A DNA stretch of 64,000 nt from Isoetes taiwanensis (lineage: Eukaryota; Streptophyta; Lycopodiopsida; Isoetales; Isoetaceae): contig JAJEKV010000027.1 in the NCBI GenBank assembly GCA_021234155.1, positions 6,510,623 through 6,574,622 of the forward strand, given 5' to 3'. Shown one piece after another: positions 55,191 through 64,000 of this stretch. The translations under genes were made by a program, and so were the position numbers. Positions within the stretch are counted from its first letter, which is position 1. Each line of letters begins with the position of its first letter. The notes below the pieces were generated by a model. That model was given only the letters and a program-made list of their open reading frames with translations. It had not been told where the DNA came from and ran no database searches.

Positions 55191-55687
55191 AACCAGCCTG
55201 CATACTTGAGTGGAACACAATCAGCTTCCAGACTTTAGCTGTTGTGATTTGTTTCAGGTCGTTGATGAACTCGTTGAATTTCGCATTTCTAAAAAGGTGG
55301 TCATCATATCATATGCCCTTTATTTTGAAGCTGTAAGGGATGTATACAATGATGAGTATGAAGTCTTATGGCTTGATAGTCCCGACCAACTTGATGCAGT
55401 GCCCATGAATAATGGATAAAAGGTTGTTATAGTCAAACATACTAATTTCTCTTATTCAGAGATTCCAGTTCCATGGTCTCCTTTTCAACAAGGGTCCTTT
55501 CTTCATGGGCAATCCTCACCAGCCGATATGGATAGGATATGTAGGCGTCTACTAGGCTTGGCTGTCTGGTGACTTCCTAATATGGACCTTAAACAAAACA
55601 ATAAAAAATACTCGTGACTTCCTAAGGCGGGAGATATCTCTGCCTACAAAGTGTGCATGTACCACAAAAATTTTGCTCAATGGATGT

Positions 55688-55756
55688 GTGGCGAGTTAGT
55701 ATAGACCTAGTGATGCCTAAGATTTGTGCACTTTGGTCAGGGGTTCTAACCCTGCC
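55688..55756 (+). repeat. tRNA-like segment of SINE unit 1
   Basis: Box A-like GTGGCGAGTTAGTATAG and box B GGTTCTAACCC separated by about 38 nt, as in tRNA genes. No credible cloverleaf anticodon arm was worked out, so it is called SINE-derived and not a tRNA gene. Confidence 0.55.
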
Positions 55757-56023
55757 TTAGATGTCATTTCTTGATGGGAGTTGCTAGGGTTATATTAATG
55801 ATGAACCCCGACGTAGTAGGACAATTTTGTTGATATATCTTCACTATGGTCCATTCGGCGCAACCCGATATGGATAGGATATGTAGGTGTCTACTAGGCT
55901 TGCTGTGTGACTTCCTAATATGGACCTTAATCAAAACAATAAAAAATACTCGTGAGTTTCTAAGGCGAGAGATATATCTGCCTACAAAGTATGCATGTAC
56001 TACAAAAGTTTTGCTCAACGGAT

Positions 56024-56094
56024 GTGTGGTGAGTTGGTATAGCCCTGTGATGCCTAAGAGTTTGTGCACTTTGGTTAGGGGTTCAAACCCTGCC
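56024..56094 (+). repeat. tRNA-like segment of SINE unit 2
   Basis: Box A-like GTGGTGAGTTGGTATAG and a perfect box B GGTTCAAACCC. The better preserved of the two. Confidence 0.6.
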
Positions 56095-56639
56095 TTAGAT
56101 GTCATTTCTTGATGGGAGTTGCTAGGGATTATATTAATGATGAACCCCAACGTAGTAGAACTTTTTGTTGATATATGTCTTAGATGTCATTTCTTGATGG
56201 GAGTTGCTAGGGGTTATATTAATGATGAACCCCGATGTAGTAGAACTTTTTGTTGATACATGTTCACTATGGTCCATTCAGCGCAACTCGATATGGATAG
56301 GATATGTAGGCGTCTACTAGGCCTGGCTATCTGGTGACTTCCTAATATGGACCTTAGACAAAACAATATGGTATTACACGATGCACTTTTGCTCCTCCGG
56401 AATAGCAAAAGTGTATCCTGAAATACACTTTGCTATTCTCGAGTAGCACAAACGTATTCTAGAATAGAAATTGAGAATGACAAAATCCAAAAAAAAAGTA
56501 CGTTGTACTTTCTTAACTCATCTCTCACCTCTACAACATTTATATTCTTGAAGGCAATGGAAATCAGCAGATAACTTCCCAAGATACAGAGCTAGATGGC
56601 TTCTCTTGCTAGGGGAAGAAGCTATGCCCCGGACATTCC

Positions 56640-57596
56640 ATGAGAGTATGTTCATGCGTTCAAGGGTTGACGTTCAATTTCCATTCCCACTGTCTCAATC
56701 TCTATAACCTCCATGTCACAAGTATCAGCAGGCAAATCAGCTCATTGCAATTTCAAATTTGGCAAGGGAGAGCCTTTGCTCTGTTCCGCCCTTCCATCAT
56801 GTCTGCCATTACTTGGCGAGGGCGAGCCTCCTCTCTGCTCCACCCTCCCATTATGTCTAGTCACTTCTAGGGGAGGTGAAGACATAGCAGATTGTTTGGC
56901 AGATTGAGGCACACTTGGCAAGGGCGAGCCCCGCTCCGCTCTACCCTTCCATTTATATTATCCACCGAACTTGCAGCCTGAGAGATAGATTGCAAATACT
57001 TATTCCTGGTAGCCTTCTTCAAATTCACCTTTTGCCACCCATCTTGCTCTCTACGCTCTTGGGTCTCTTGAATTTTTTGCAGTTTCGCTTGCGAGGCGTC
57101 ACTTAGAACATCAGTAACAGGGCTGCTTTGAGACATGAACAATATCCTCCCTCCCTTCAGCCCGAGGGGAAGAATCTAAATGTGGAGGGGGCGAAGGAGG
57201 GACATCATCAGATGGAGCTAGAGGTGTGACAGGGATTGGCACAGGCTGACCTCTTTGGACTCGAAAGTTGTCGAACATGGCAAAATGGGGAAAGAGCAAG
57301 GCGAGTTGAGGACCATTAAGTAGCGGCAATCCAAATTTGAAAAACAGAGGGCCACTTTTAACAACACCCACGACCACATGGGAGAGAAACACATATCTTG
57401 GCACCATCGACTATAGAATGGACAAGCGTGTGCTCAAAGCATTATCAATATTAATGAGAAACTCAGACAACAGAAGATCAGGAGGCAAGTTGGGAATTGA
57501 AAACCAGCAGGCATTTTGACAGCAATCAACATACCAGGAGTAAAGCCAGGAGAGTATGGTTGATATAAGATATAGTTGCTCCAGATCGGGTCTCAT
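56640..57596 (-). pseudogene. L1-type LINE ORF1 fragment
   Basis: Minus-strand pieces: FSIPNLPPDLLLSEFLIN and PRYVFLSHVVVGVVKSGPLF, in the style of the DUF4283-type RNA-binding region of plant L1 ORF1 proteins, then a Pro-rich linker and a basic DGWQKVNLKKATRNK segment. Stops and shifts separate them and no ORF2 follows on this strand. The identification rests on general pattern. Confidence 0.45.
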
Positions 57597-59350
57597 CCAG
57601 AGTCTGCCTATGCTGGATGATTCTCAGGAGGTGTGTAATCAGTATGCTGATGACACTTTCCTTTTTCTTATGGCCAATGATGAAAACTTACATAATGCTA
57701 AGCTGCTCCTAGATACTTTCTCCTTGGCCTCTGGGGTTCTTGTAGGTTGGAGAAAGTGCACTGCTCTATGGACACTAGACAGTGATGTTCCCTCTTGTAT
57801 TCTTGACTACCCCTGGACGGTGCTTCCTCATAGTCAACCTACAAAACGTTTGGGCATTCCTGTGGGGGGGTGCATGTTTCTGCCTCAGTGCTTAGGATGA
57901 GATCATTAAAGGTCTTGAAAAACATCTATTCTAGTGGAAGGTGGCTAAGTTATCTCTGCCTAATAGGATCACAGTGGCAAGATCCGTCCTTAACAACACC
58001 CATGTCTATATGGCACCTGTCTTACTCGCTCCTCAATGTAAGATGAATGAGATCGTGTGTATTGTCAGGAATTTCATCTGGGGTGGTACATCAGAAGGTG
58101 TTGTTAAGGTATCCTGGGCTAAGTGGATCAAGCCTAAAGCAGCTGGTCGCCTTGGAATGTTGGACTTCCGTCTTCAAAGTCAGGTCATGATCTCAAAGTT
58201 CATTTGGAAGCTCCTTCTTGGCAAAGATGACTCTCCTGGCTTAAGATTGGTGCGGCAATCACTTCTGCAATGTCTTCCCTTTCACAAGACAACTATCAAG
58301 CCTAGTCTTCCATGGGCTTTGTTGAACCCTCTCCATCCATATCCAAGCTGTGCTTCATTGCCAATGTCATACTGGTGGCTTCTCTTGCAAGGTACACATG
58401 ATCAACACCCTTTATGTGCACTTGACCACTTGTACATCCAAAGACCCAACGGCGTTGGCGGCTAGCTGGGGTTTTAACGATTGCAGCTTGGTATGATTCC
58501 GGTCATCTTTATGGGAGGCTTTTCAGACGAGATTTCTGTTATACAGATGGGATCGGCAAATTTGGGCTGGGGTGGCTGATTTTTTGCCATCCATTGTGCA
58601 GCAACCACAGGCTGATGTGCCTATTTGGATATGTGATGCACTGTTAAGCCAGAAAAGTTTGTTTCTTCCACATACAAGCTTCTTTTGGATTGTGAGCCTC
58701 TCCCCCATCTCGGCAGTGGCATCTTCAAGTTCCTCAACCACAGTGGAAAAGTGTTTGGATGTGGATATGGGATAAACTGCTCCACCCTAATATCAGTGCT
58801 GCGATGGCAAATTCTCCATAGATGTGCTCCAGGGATTGTCTTGGTTCACAAGATGAACCCTAGGGTCTAAGATCGTTGCCCTCTATGTGGCCAACGTGTT
58901 GAAACTATTGAACACTGCTTCTTCTTGTGCGATCATCTATGGCTTGCTTGGGCATGGTTGTTCACTCTTTTCAGTGTGTCTCTCACTAGCCAGGAGATTC
59001 TACTTGCACTTTATCCCCCTGTTTGGCCTAACTTGCGCATGTGGACATTTCATCTTGCTTCTAGTTGGATTTTATGGTCTATCTGGAAGAGGTGACATTT
59101 GTATATTTTTCAAAGTGCTCACATCTCGGATTAGCAGCTTCTTCCTTGTGCTCAGCAAAAGATCACTAAAGCTTATTGTTGCTCGTCTCTAGCTAATGAT
59201 AAAAAAGAGATAATTTGGCAGACATATTTACGGTGTTTCTCTTATGCATAGACGAGTGTTTGTGCCTAGTTGGGTTAGCCTATCCACTAGGGTTTTATTC
59301 CTGTTTGTGCATTGTGTATTGTGCCTTTGTTCTTGTCAATAAAAAGAGTC
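57560..59350 (+). mobile_element. 5'-truncated L1-type LINE with zf-RVT domain
   Basis: Starts inside RT against the oppositely oriented ORF1 fragment. It contains the RT catalytic box QYADDTFLF (Tyr codon 57643-57645), GIPVGG, LPNRITVARSVLN, FIWGGTSEGVVKVSWAKW and the plant L1 zf-RVT domain (LRWQILHRCAP, CPLCGQRVETIEHCFFLC at about 58797-58935). AATAAAAAGAG lies near the 3' end. It differs from the other LINE family in its C-terminal zinc domain and in lacking the 3' hairpin and microsatellite tail. Several frameshifts and stops are present. Confidence 0.82.
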
Positions 59351-59444
59351 TTACGTCCTTCAAAAAGATGGTTAAAAATGTTGTGAATAAACTTTCACCC
59401 CCTTATATTGTATCTAGTGGAACACTGTTGATATTATCATGTTA

Positions 59445-59800
59445 CTAGTAACGGTGCCCAGCATTGCTGGGCATAAGTTGGAAGTCTATAAATGTTTTGA
59501 CCGCAATGAGAAACGTGTGCAGTAACATTTAATTATAGAGCCAGTGCCCAGCGTTGTTGGGCAATGTTTGGGTTCTATAAATGTTGGGTTCTTGTAAATG
59601 AAAAGCTTGAGTTTGTTTAAAAATAGTAATTCGAGGTGTATTACGTAGAAGTTATGTTGTCGTTTCGTCATTCCCAAACCAATTTGAGAAGCGATATTCA
59701 TCTTGTCCGATTCGCATGCTCTGTTTTAGCTTTTAATCTCAACAACCTAATTATAAGTAATAGTGCCCATGACCGGCATTGCTGGGGATTAGTTGGGAAC
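59445..59800 (-). mobile_element. Helitron 3' end with reiterated hairpins
   Basis: Minus strand: GCCCAGC-AAT-GCTGGGC, then ACCGTTACTAG ending at 59445 followed by T. Further in, diverged copies of the same block (GCCCAGC-GTT-GTTGGGC near 59549-59565 and a degenerate one near 59765-59790) show that the terminal region has been duplicated. The 5' end of this Helitron was not found. Confidence 0.65.
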
Positions 59801-59849
59801 AGAGACAGTATGGAGCATTCTCAACAAAGTCAAAGGATAATACAATAGA

Positions 59850-61060
59850 GAGGCAACTTATATAATTAGAGATGCATTGTCCTTGTTTAGCTCAACATGA
59901 CAAACAACAAAGTGTTGTGATCCCCTCAGTTCTTCATTGTTGCTTTGGGTCGTATCGCAATGTTGTCTCAGGGACAATTTGTTTTTCATTCACTCGTCTA
60001 GATTTGGTATTTAAAGATGCACTTTGATTTGGCATTGAATATGGGCTCTCCCTCAAAATTCACTTTTATAGCTCTCATTTTGTCTTCTTCAACACTTAGG
60101 CCTTCAATGGGTTTCCAGTCTCAATCTCAACTCAACATTTACTCAATGAGTTTTCACTCTAACATTTACAATGATACAAATCTGAACTCACTTCCACTTT
60201 GATGTGACTTGAAGGATGCCCTTCAACATCGTTTTGCAGCATTGTTGCACGAAAAGATGAGCTGCTGAAATTGAAGATTATCTTATGAATTGATTGTGAT
60301 GCATCATTGATGAATTGGGCATTTAGGCAACATTTAAAGCTGCTTTTTGCATTACCTACTTTCCATGGCAATGAAGCAGATAACTGGTTAAACTTTCAAG
60401 CTTTCCTCTTTGTTTATTCTGAAAATTGTCTATTTTACTGTGCTCATTTTCCTATAACCTGAGATGCAAGGCTCAAATAGTGGTTTGACATGCAAAAGTG
60501 TCGTATTGGTATAGAGGTCACAATGATTGAACAATGAGCATCATACACGTTGTATAGGTGAATCCATTTACTTTCTGAATCCAAGCATTCATGCGTGAAG
60601 CACAAAAGGGTTGCAATGCTCATTTATGACACACCCCTTAACAGCTTAAATTTAAATTGCAATGTTGCATCTTGCAATAATGTGTTTGAGGACCCTCAAC
60701 ATTTGACACAAATATTAAACAAAAGGATCCCATGCTTATATACGAAGCCGCAGAACAGAAGAGAAGTACTTTGTTCCAAAGAAATTTGTTTATCTGGTGC
60801 ATCTGCAAAAGATATTATTATGACCAAAACTTGCTTCCTCAATCAGATAGTTGCAAAGGGTATAGTCAAAGTGTCATCCTGCATTATTTTAAACTATGAT
60901 GACAGATACTCCAACCTCAAGCAGACAATTTCCCATTGACACTGACAGAACTCACTTGACATATAGATGAGCACAAAATAAGGCTTTCACTCAACAACAA
61001 AAGATGCCTTTGACTATGCATGAGCACAAAATAAGGCTTTCACTCAACAACAAAGGTACC
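59850..61060. other. Intergenic DNA, nothing recognised
   Basis: A 27-bp direct repeat (GAGCACAAAATAAGGCTTTC and following bases, near 60968 and 61022) is the only structure seen. Confidence 0.5.
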
Positions 61061-61172
61061 ATAGACAATATAAACAAGGTGCTACGCACGGAGGGTTGCC
61101 CTCCATTTTAATGAGGGTGAAGTGGTTTAAATCAAACCGTAAAGTCATGTTTTCACAATCAATATTTAAATC

Positions 61173-61217
61173 TACAAGAAATTTATCGCGATGGCCAAGA
61201 CCATCGCGAATATTTCT
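61173..61217 (+). repeat. Hairpin-bearing repeat end, possibly CACTA-like
   Basis: Stem CGCGATGG/CCATCGCG (61187-61194, 61201-61208), loop CCAAGA, preceded by CTACAAGAAATTTAT. It is the counterpart of 1391-1434 in the opposite orientation. Confidence 0.4.
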
Positions 61218-61639
61218 TTGTTTTAGCCCAGTGCAAAGGCACTCGTGTATATAATACTTGGTGCAAAAGTTATCGGGTGTTGAAGATACACAGTGAAAAG
61301 AACAAATATGTTTCTATCAGGCTGTCTTCACATGTAGGATATATCCTACGGCATGATGATCTACTTCAACAAATCGATCAAAACACTACCTTTCTAAGTG
61401 TACATAACATAGGCTTCGGAGATAGCAAGTAGAGATGTCCAACTGCTATTGCCAATTTTTTGTCAATCTGAAACATTTAAAGATTGAACCTAGTATGAAC
61501 GTCCATAGTTGAGAATGCAACTACATTTTGTGGGTGGTTCTAAAGTTGGCAATCATGAGTTGTCTTTTTTTGTCATAATAGGAATGTAATGGATGGCTAA
61601 ATTCGAGTTCCTTCCGCTAAAGTGGTTCTGACATACAAA

Positions 61640-62100
61640 GACTATGTGAAGGGATTGAACCCTTGATCACATGCCTTGGAGCTTGCCCCTTAACCATGCC
61701 CCACTACGAAGAAGAGAGGGCTACAAGATAGGTACAAAGGAACAAGGCTAGATAAGAGCCTCCACCAAACAAAAGAAACACATCACACTTTGGGGACTCT
61801 TAGCTCCACTAAGCGAATCATCATATATAAAGGGATTGAACCTAGGATCACTAGCCTAGAGGCAAGCCCCTAAGCTAAGCACCATAACCACCAAGGCAAG
61901 GCAACAAGAAAAAGGAAAAAAGAGATAAAACAGTCATGGGGGGAACTCGTACCACTACCATGGACAAAGGGGTACAAAAAATTACAATTAAGGTTAACCG
62001 CCCCACCAAGGGGGGACCCAATACCTCACGAGGGATCAAACCACTAACTTGAAGTCCCTGAATGTAGGAATTGATCCCCTTAACCCAACATGGCAAGAAA
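61640..62100 (-). repeat. Three tRNA-like modules in a row
   Basis: On the minus strand box B sequences GGTTCAATCCC (61651-61661), GGTTCAATCCC (61832-61842) and GGTTTGATCCC (62032-62042) each follow, by about 30-45 nt, an A-box-like TTAAGGGG or CTTAGGGG segment. Spacing between modules is 181-200 bp, suggesting SINE units inserted or amplified side by side. None is called as a functional tRNA gene. Confidence 0.5.
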
Positions 62101-62519
62101 GATTTTTAACAACACAGTAACCACTAGGGAAGGAAATTGGAAAAAATGGCTAGGGGGCTTATACCTCCACCTTGCCAAAAGAATACACGTCAGCAACCCT
62201 AAGCTCAAAAACATACTTCACTTCTTATGGAAACCTAACCTTGTTTCAAACAGAAGCCTTACCTTAAAAGGTTATCACTACAATAAACGGTTATGACAAG
62301 GGCTTCTTCAACGGGAAAAAAGGGTAGGTAGACACATGCGGCAATAACAGTCTTGCCAGATTGTCAGATTGCACCTATCTCTGTCTGACCATACGAAAAA
62401 CATAACGGGCGACCAGTTGGCAGTACGATTCTGGCAAAAAACTAAACTGTTCTATTCCGACAGTCTGGGTAATGATCGATTTTGGGCCTTAAGCATTTTT
62501 CCTACGCCTTAGCTGAAGC

Positions 62520-63620
62520 GCCATAGCCATGGCGACCAGGCCCACTCCTGTGCAATCCAAGCCGAAGCTCCAGCTATGGCGTTGTCTTCCGATTACCCAT
62601 CCCCTCCATGCAACTGCATGTCTTCGATCTTGCATGACTATTCCGGCCATTTGCATGTCTAAATGCATGCCTTACTTCGCTATAAATCTGCGGCTCCATA
62701 TCTGCTTGATTTTCCAACAGAGATCATTGACTATGGGCGACGGAGTTCGGCGCTTACTCAGAAGGTAGATTTGCTCTTCTATTAGTCTTTTCATATGAAG
62801 TGATAAAGACCTTTTCATTTGCAGCTGCACAGGCGCCGGATTACCAAGCAAAATATTGCTGATAAAGCCTTTTTGTCATGCTTCTTACTGAGCAATATGC
62901 GATGGAGTCGGCGCTCTCAAAAAAGGTAGATTCACGCTTCAAGAACTCTTGTTGCATGGATATCCCTGATGAGACTCTTCTGTTTTACCTGTATAGGCGC
63001 CTTATTACTTGCATTTGCTGAAGAAAGTCATGTACTGAGCATTTGTTGGTTATGGCGATTCAAGTTTCTGGCTATGGCGCTATCTCTGAATGCCATTCCG
63101 CTCCATGCATCTGCATTTGTTGGATCTTTGCATGTACGCTCAGCTCTTTGCATGTCTTCATGCATGAACAGCTTCCTTATAAATCTGAATCTTTGTATCC
63201 GGCAAGGTTAAACGACAGAGCTCTAGACCTAAGGGCGATGGAGTCCGGTGCTTGCAAATAAGGTATATTTCTGCTTCTACTCATCTGTTAACCTTCTTGA
63301 CTGAAGATCTCTGACTCACCCCTTCTATTATTTAGATCTTTAGCTATGGGCGAAAAACTCTGGCATTAACACAGAAGCTTTGATCATACTCTGTTAGCCT
63401 TGTCAAAAGAGCTGCATTTGTAGCTGTAAGGGCGTCGGAAATCATGCAGGACGGAAATGATCTTTGTAGCTAAGCCCAGAATCTTCCCCTTTTTTTCCCC
63501 AATATGGCTGGAGCTATCCCTGAGATTTGTGTTAAACATATCTATTCCGGCACATTACTTCTATCTGTGTAATGGGCGATGGAGTCCGGCTTTGTATAGG
63601 CACCAGAATACTCTGTAGAA
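62520..63620 (+). repeat. Diverged exon-like repeat modules
   Basis: GGGCGAYGGAGTYCGG-type cores occur at 62734, 62898 (degenerate), 63232 and 63570. The first three are followed within about 25 bp by an AAGGTA that would serve as a splice donor, and three later sites are preceded by CACAG or TATAG then GCGCC/GCACC. A second shared block (CCATGCA, CTTTGCATGTCTTCATGCAT-like, TATAAATCTG) occurs near 62605-62700 and 63095-63190. No long ORF results. Confidence 0.45.
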
Positions 63621-64000
63621 AACTGAAGAGACTTGCCCCTGATCTTCTGATGAGAGAAGAGTGGATTAAACTTCTGCAGGCTGGAAAACACTGTCGGAAG
63701 GCATGTCTGAATGCATTATCTGTACAAGGTTTCTTTGAATCAGGGATTCCGTTATGTTCACCACTGAAACAAGGGCTTTGTGATTATTACTTTGCTTCTA
63801 AATTATCCCTTTCTGATCTGTGTTATTTGCATTTAGATATGTTCGAAAAATGCTCTTCCAACTGACGAGCAGTGGATTCCTTTTATAGCTGGAGTGAACA
63901 TCGATCTTCTACAGTGATGGTGGGATCAGCTGCACCCACCGCATCTATCGGACCCGTAACCCCAGCCAGGGCCCTGTCAGTTACCCGGTTGGAGCATCCG
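63620..64000. other. Window end, no supported gene
   Basis: A 97-residue plus-strand frame (63572-63865) has protein-like composition but no motif; it may be an exon running past the window. Confidence 0.35.

Larger units (their letters stand above)
55524..56375 (+). repeat. Tandem array of tRNA-like (SINE-type) units
   Basis: The unit starts CGATATGGATAGGATATGTA at 55524, 55866 and 56289 (periods 342 and 423). Each full unit ends with a 74-nt tRNA-like segment having a box-A-like TGGYGAGTTRGTATAG and a box B (GGTTCTAACCC 55742-55752; GGTTCAAACCC 56080-56090). The second unit carries an extra 85-bp duplication (CTTAGATGTCATTTCTTGAT at 56094 and 56179). The third unit is cut at about 56370. 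Confidence 0.8.

Noticed and set aside
61832-61900. Functional tRNA gene
   Set aside because: Box B is good, but no paired acceptor stem or clear anticodon arm could be drawn.
1-64000. CRISPR arrays, rRNA genes or bacterial operons
   Set aside because: Nothing in the window has the required repeat-spacer pattern or rRNA-like sequence; introns and transposon classes are eukaryotic.

Overview
The window looks like a repeat-rich stretch of a land-plant nuclear genome. The evidence is AT-rich intergenic DNA, one multi-exon plant-type RabGAP/TBC gene, a fragment of a CRINKLY4-type extracellular domain, a cinnamoyl-CoA-reductase-like exon, and many eukaryotic transposon classes. A DIRS-order retrotransposon and a HUH-endonuclease transposon together make a non-angiosperm (fern, lycophyte, gymnosperm or bryophyte grade) more likely than a flowering plant. 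That is inference; no species can be read from the sequence.

Layout. 1-6.2 kb: no convincing gene; tandem repeats, a polypurine tract and a LINE 3' end. 6.2-15.0 kb: a nearly full-length but decayed tyrosine-recombinase retrotransposon (PAT/Ngaro-like DIRS order) with split direct repeats A1-ORFs-B1-A2-B2, interrupted just before the RT YMDD motif by a 600-bp MITE. 15-17.5 kb: heat-shock-element-like repeats and a decayed ORF. 17.55-23.68 kb: a Helitron carrying scraps of genes, ending 21 bp from the 3' end of a second, oppositely oriented Helitron. 25.9-29.7 kb (minus): a truncated Ty3-type element. 30.3-31.1 kb (minus): a CRINKLY4-like fragment. 31.5-34.7 kb (minus): two LINE fragments. 36.86-39.30 kb: a candidate HUH transposon (Replitron-like) flanked by 25-bp direct repeats, with a three-exon gene broken by one frameshift. 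40.1-40.3 kb: a CCR-like exon. 43.3-46.7 kb (minus): the only apparently intact host gene, a TBC RabGAP in nine coding exons. 48.3-55.2 kb: a Helitron 5' end, a foldback element, then three LINEs of one family head-to-tail, each starting in or beside the microsatellite tail of the one upstream. 55.5-56.4 kb: a tandem array of tRNA-like SINE units. 56.6-59.35 kb: two L1-type LINE fragments in opposite orientation. 59.4-59.8 kb: a Helitron 3' end with repeated hairpins. 61-62.1 kb: three tRNA-like modules. 62.5-63.6 kb: exon-like repeat modules.

Most genes here are selfish elements acting on their own; only the TBC gene looks like a working host gene. The observations with most promise are (1) the HUH-endonuclease transposon, (2) the PAT-like DIRS element in a plant context, and (3) a LINE family whose seven 3' ends keep a 4-5 bp hairpin through compensatory changes and carry microsatellite tails into which other family members have apparently inserted.
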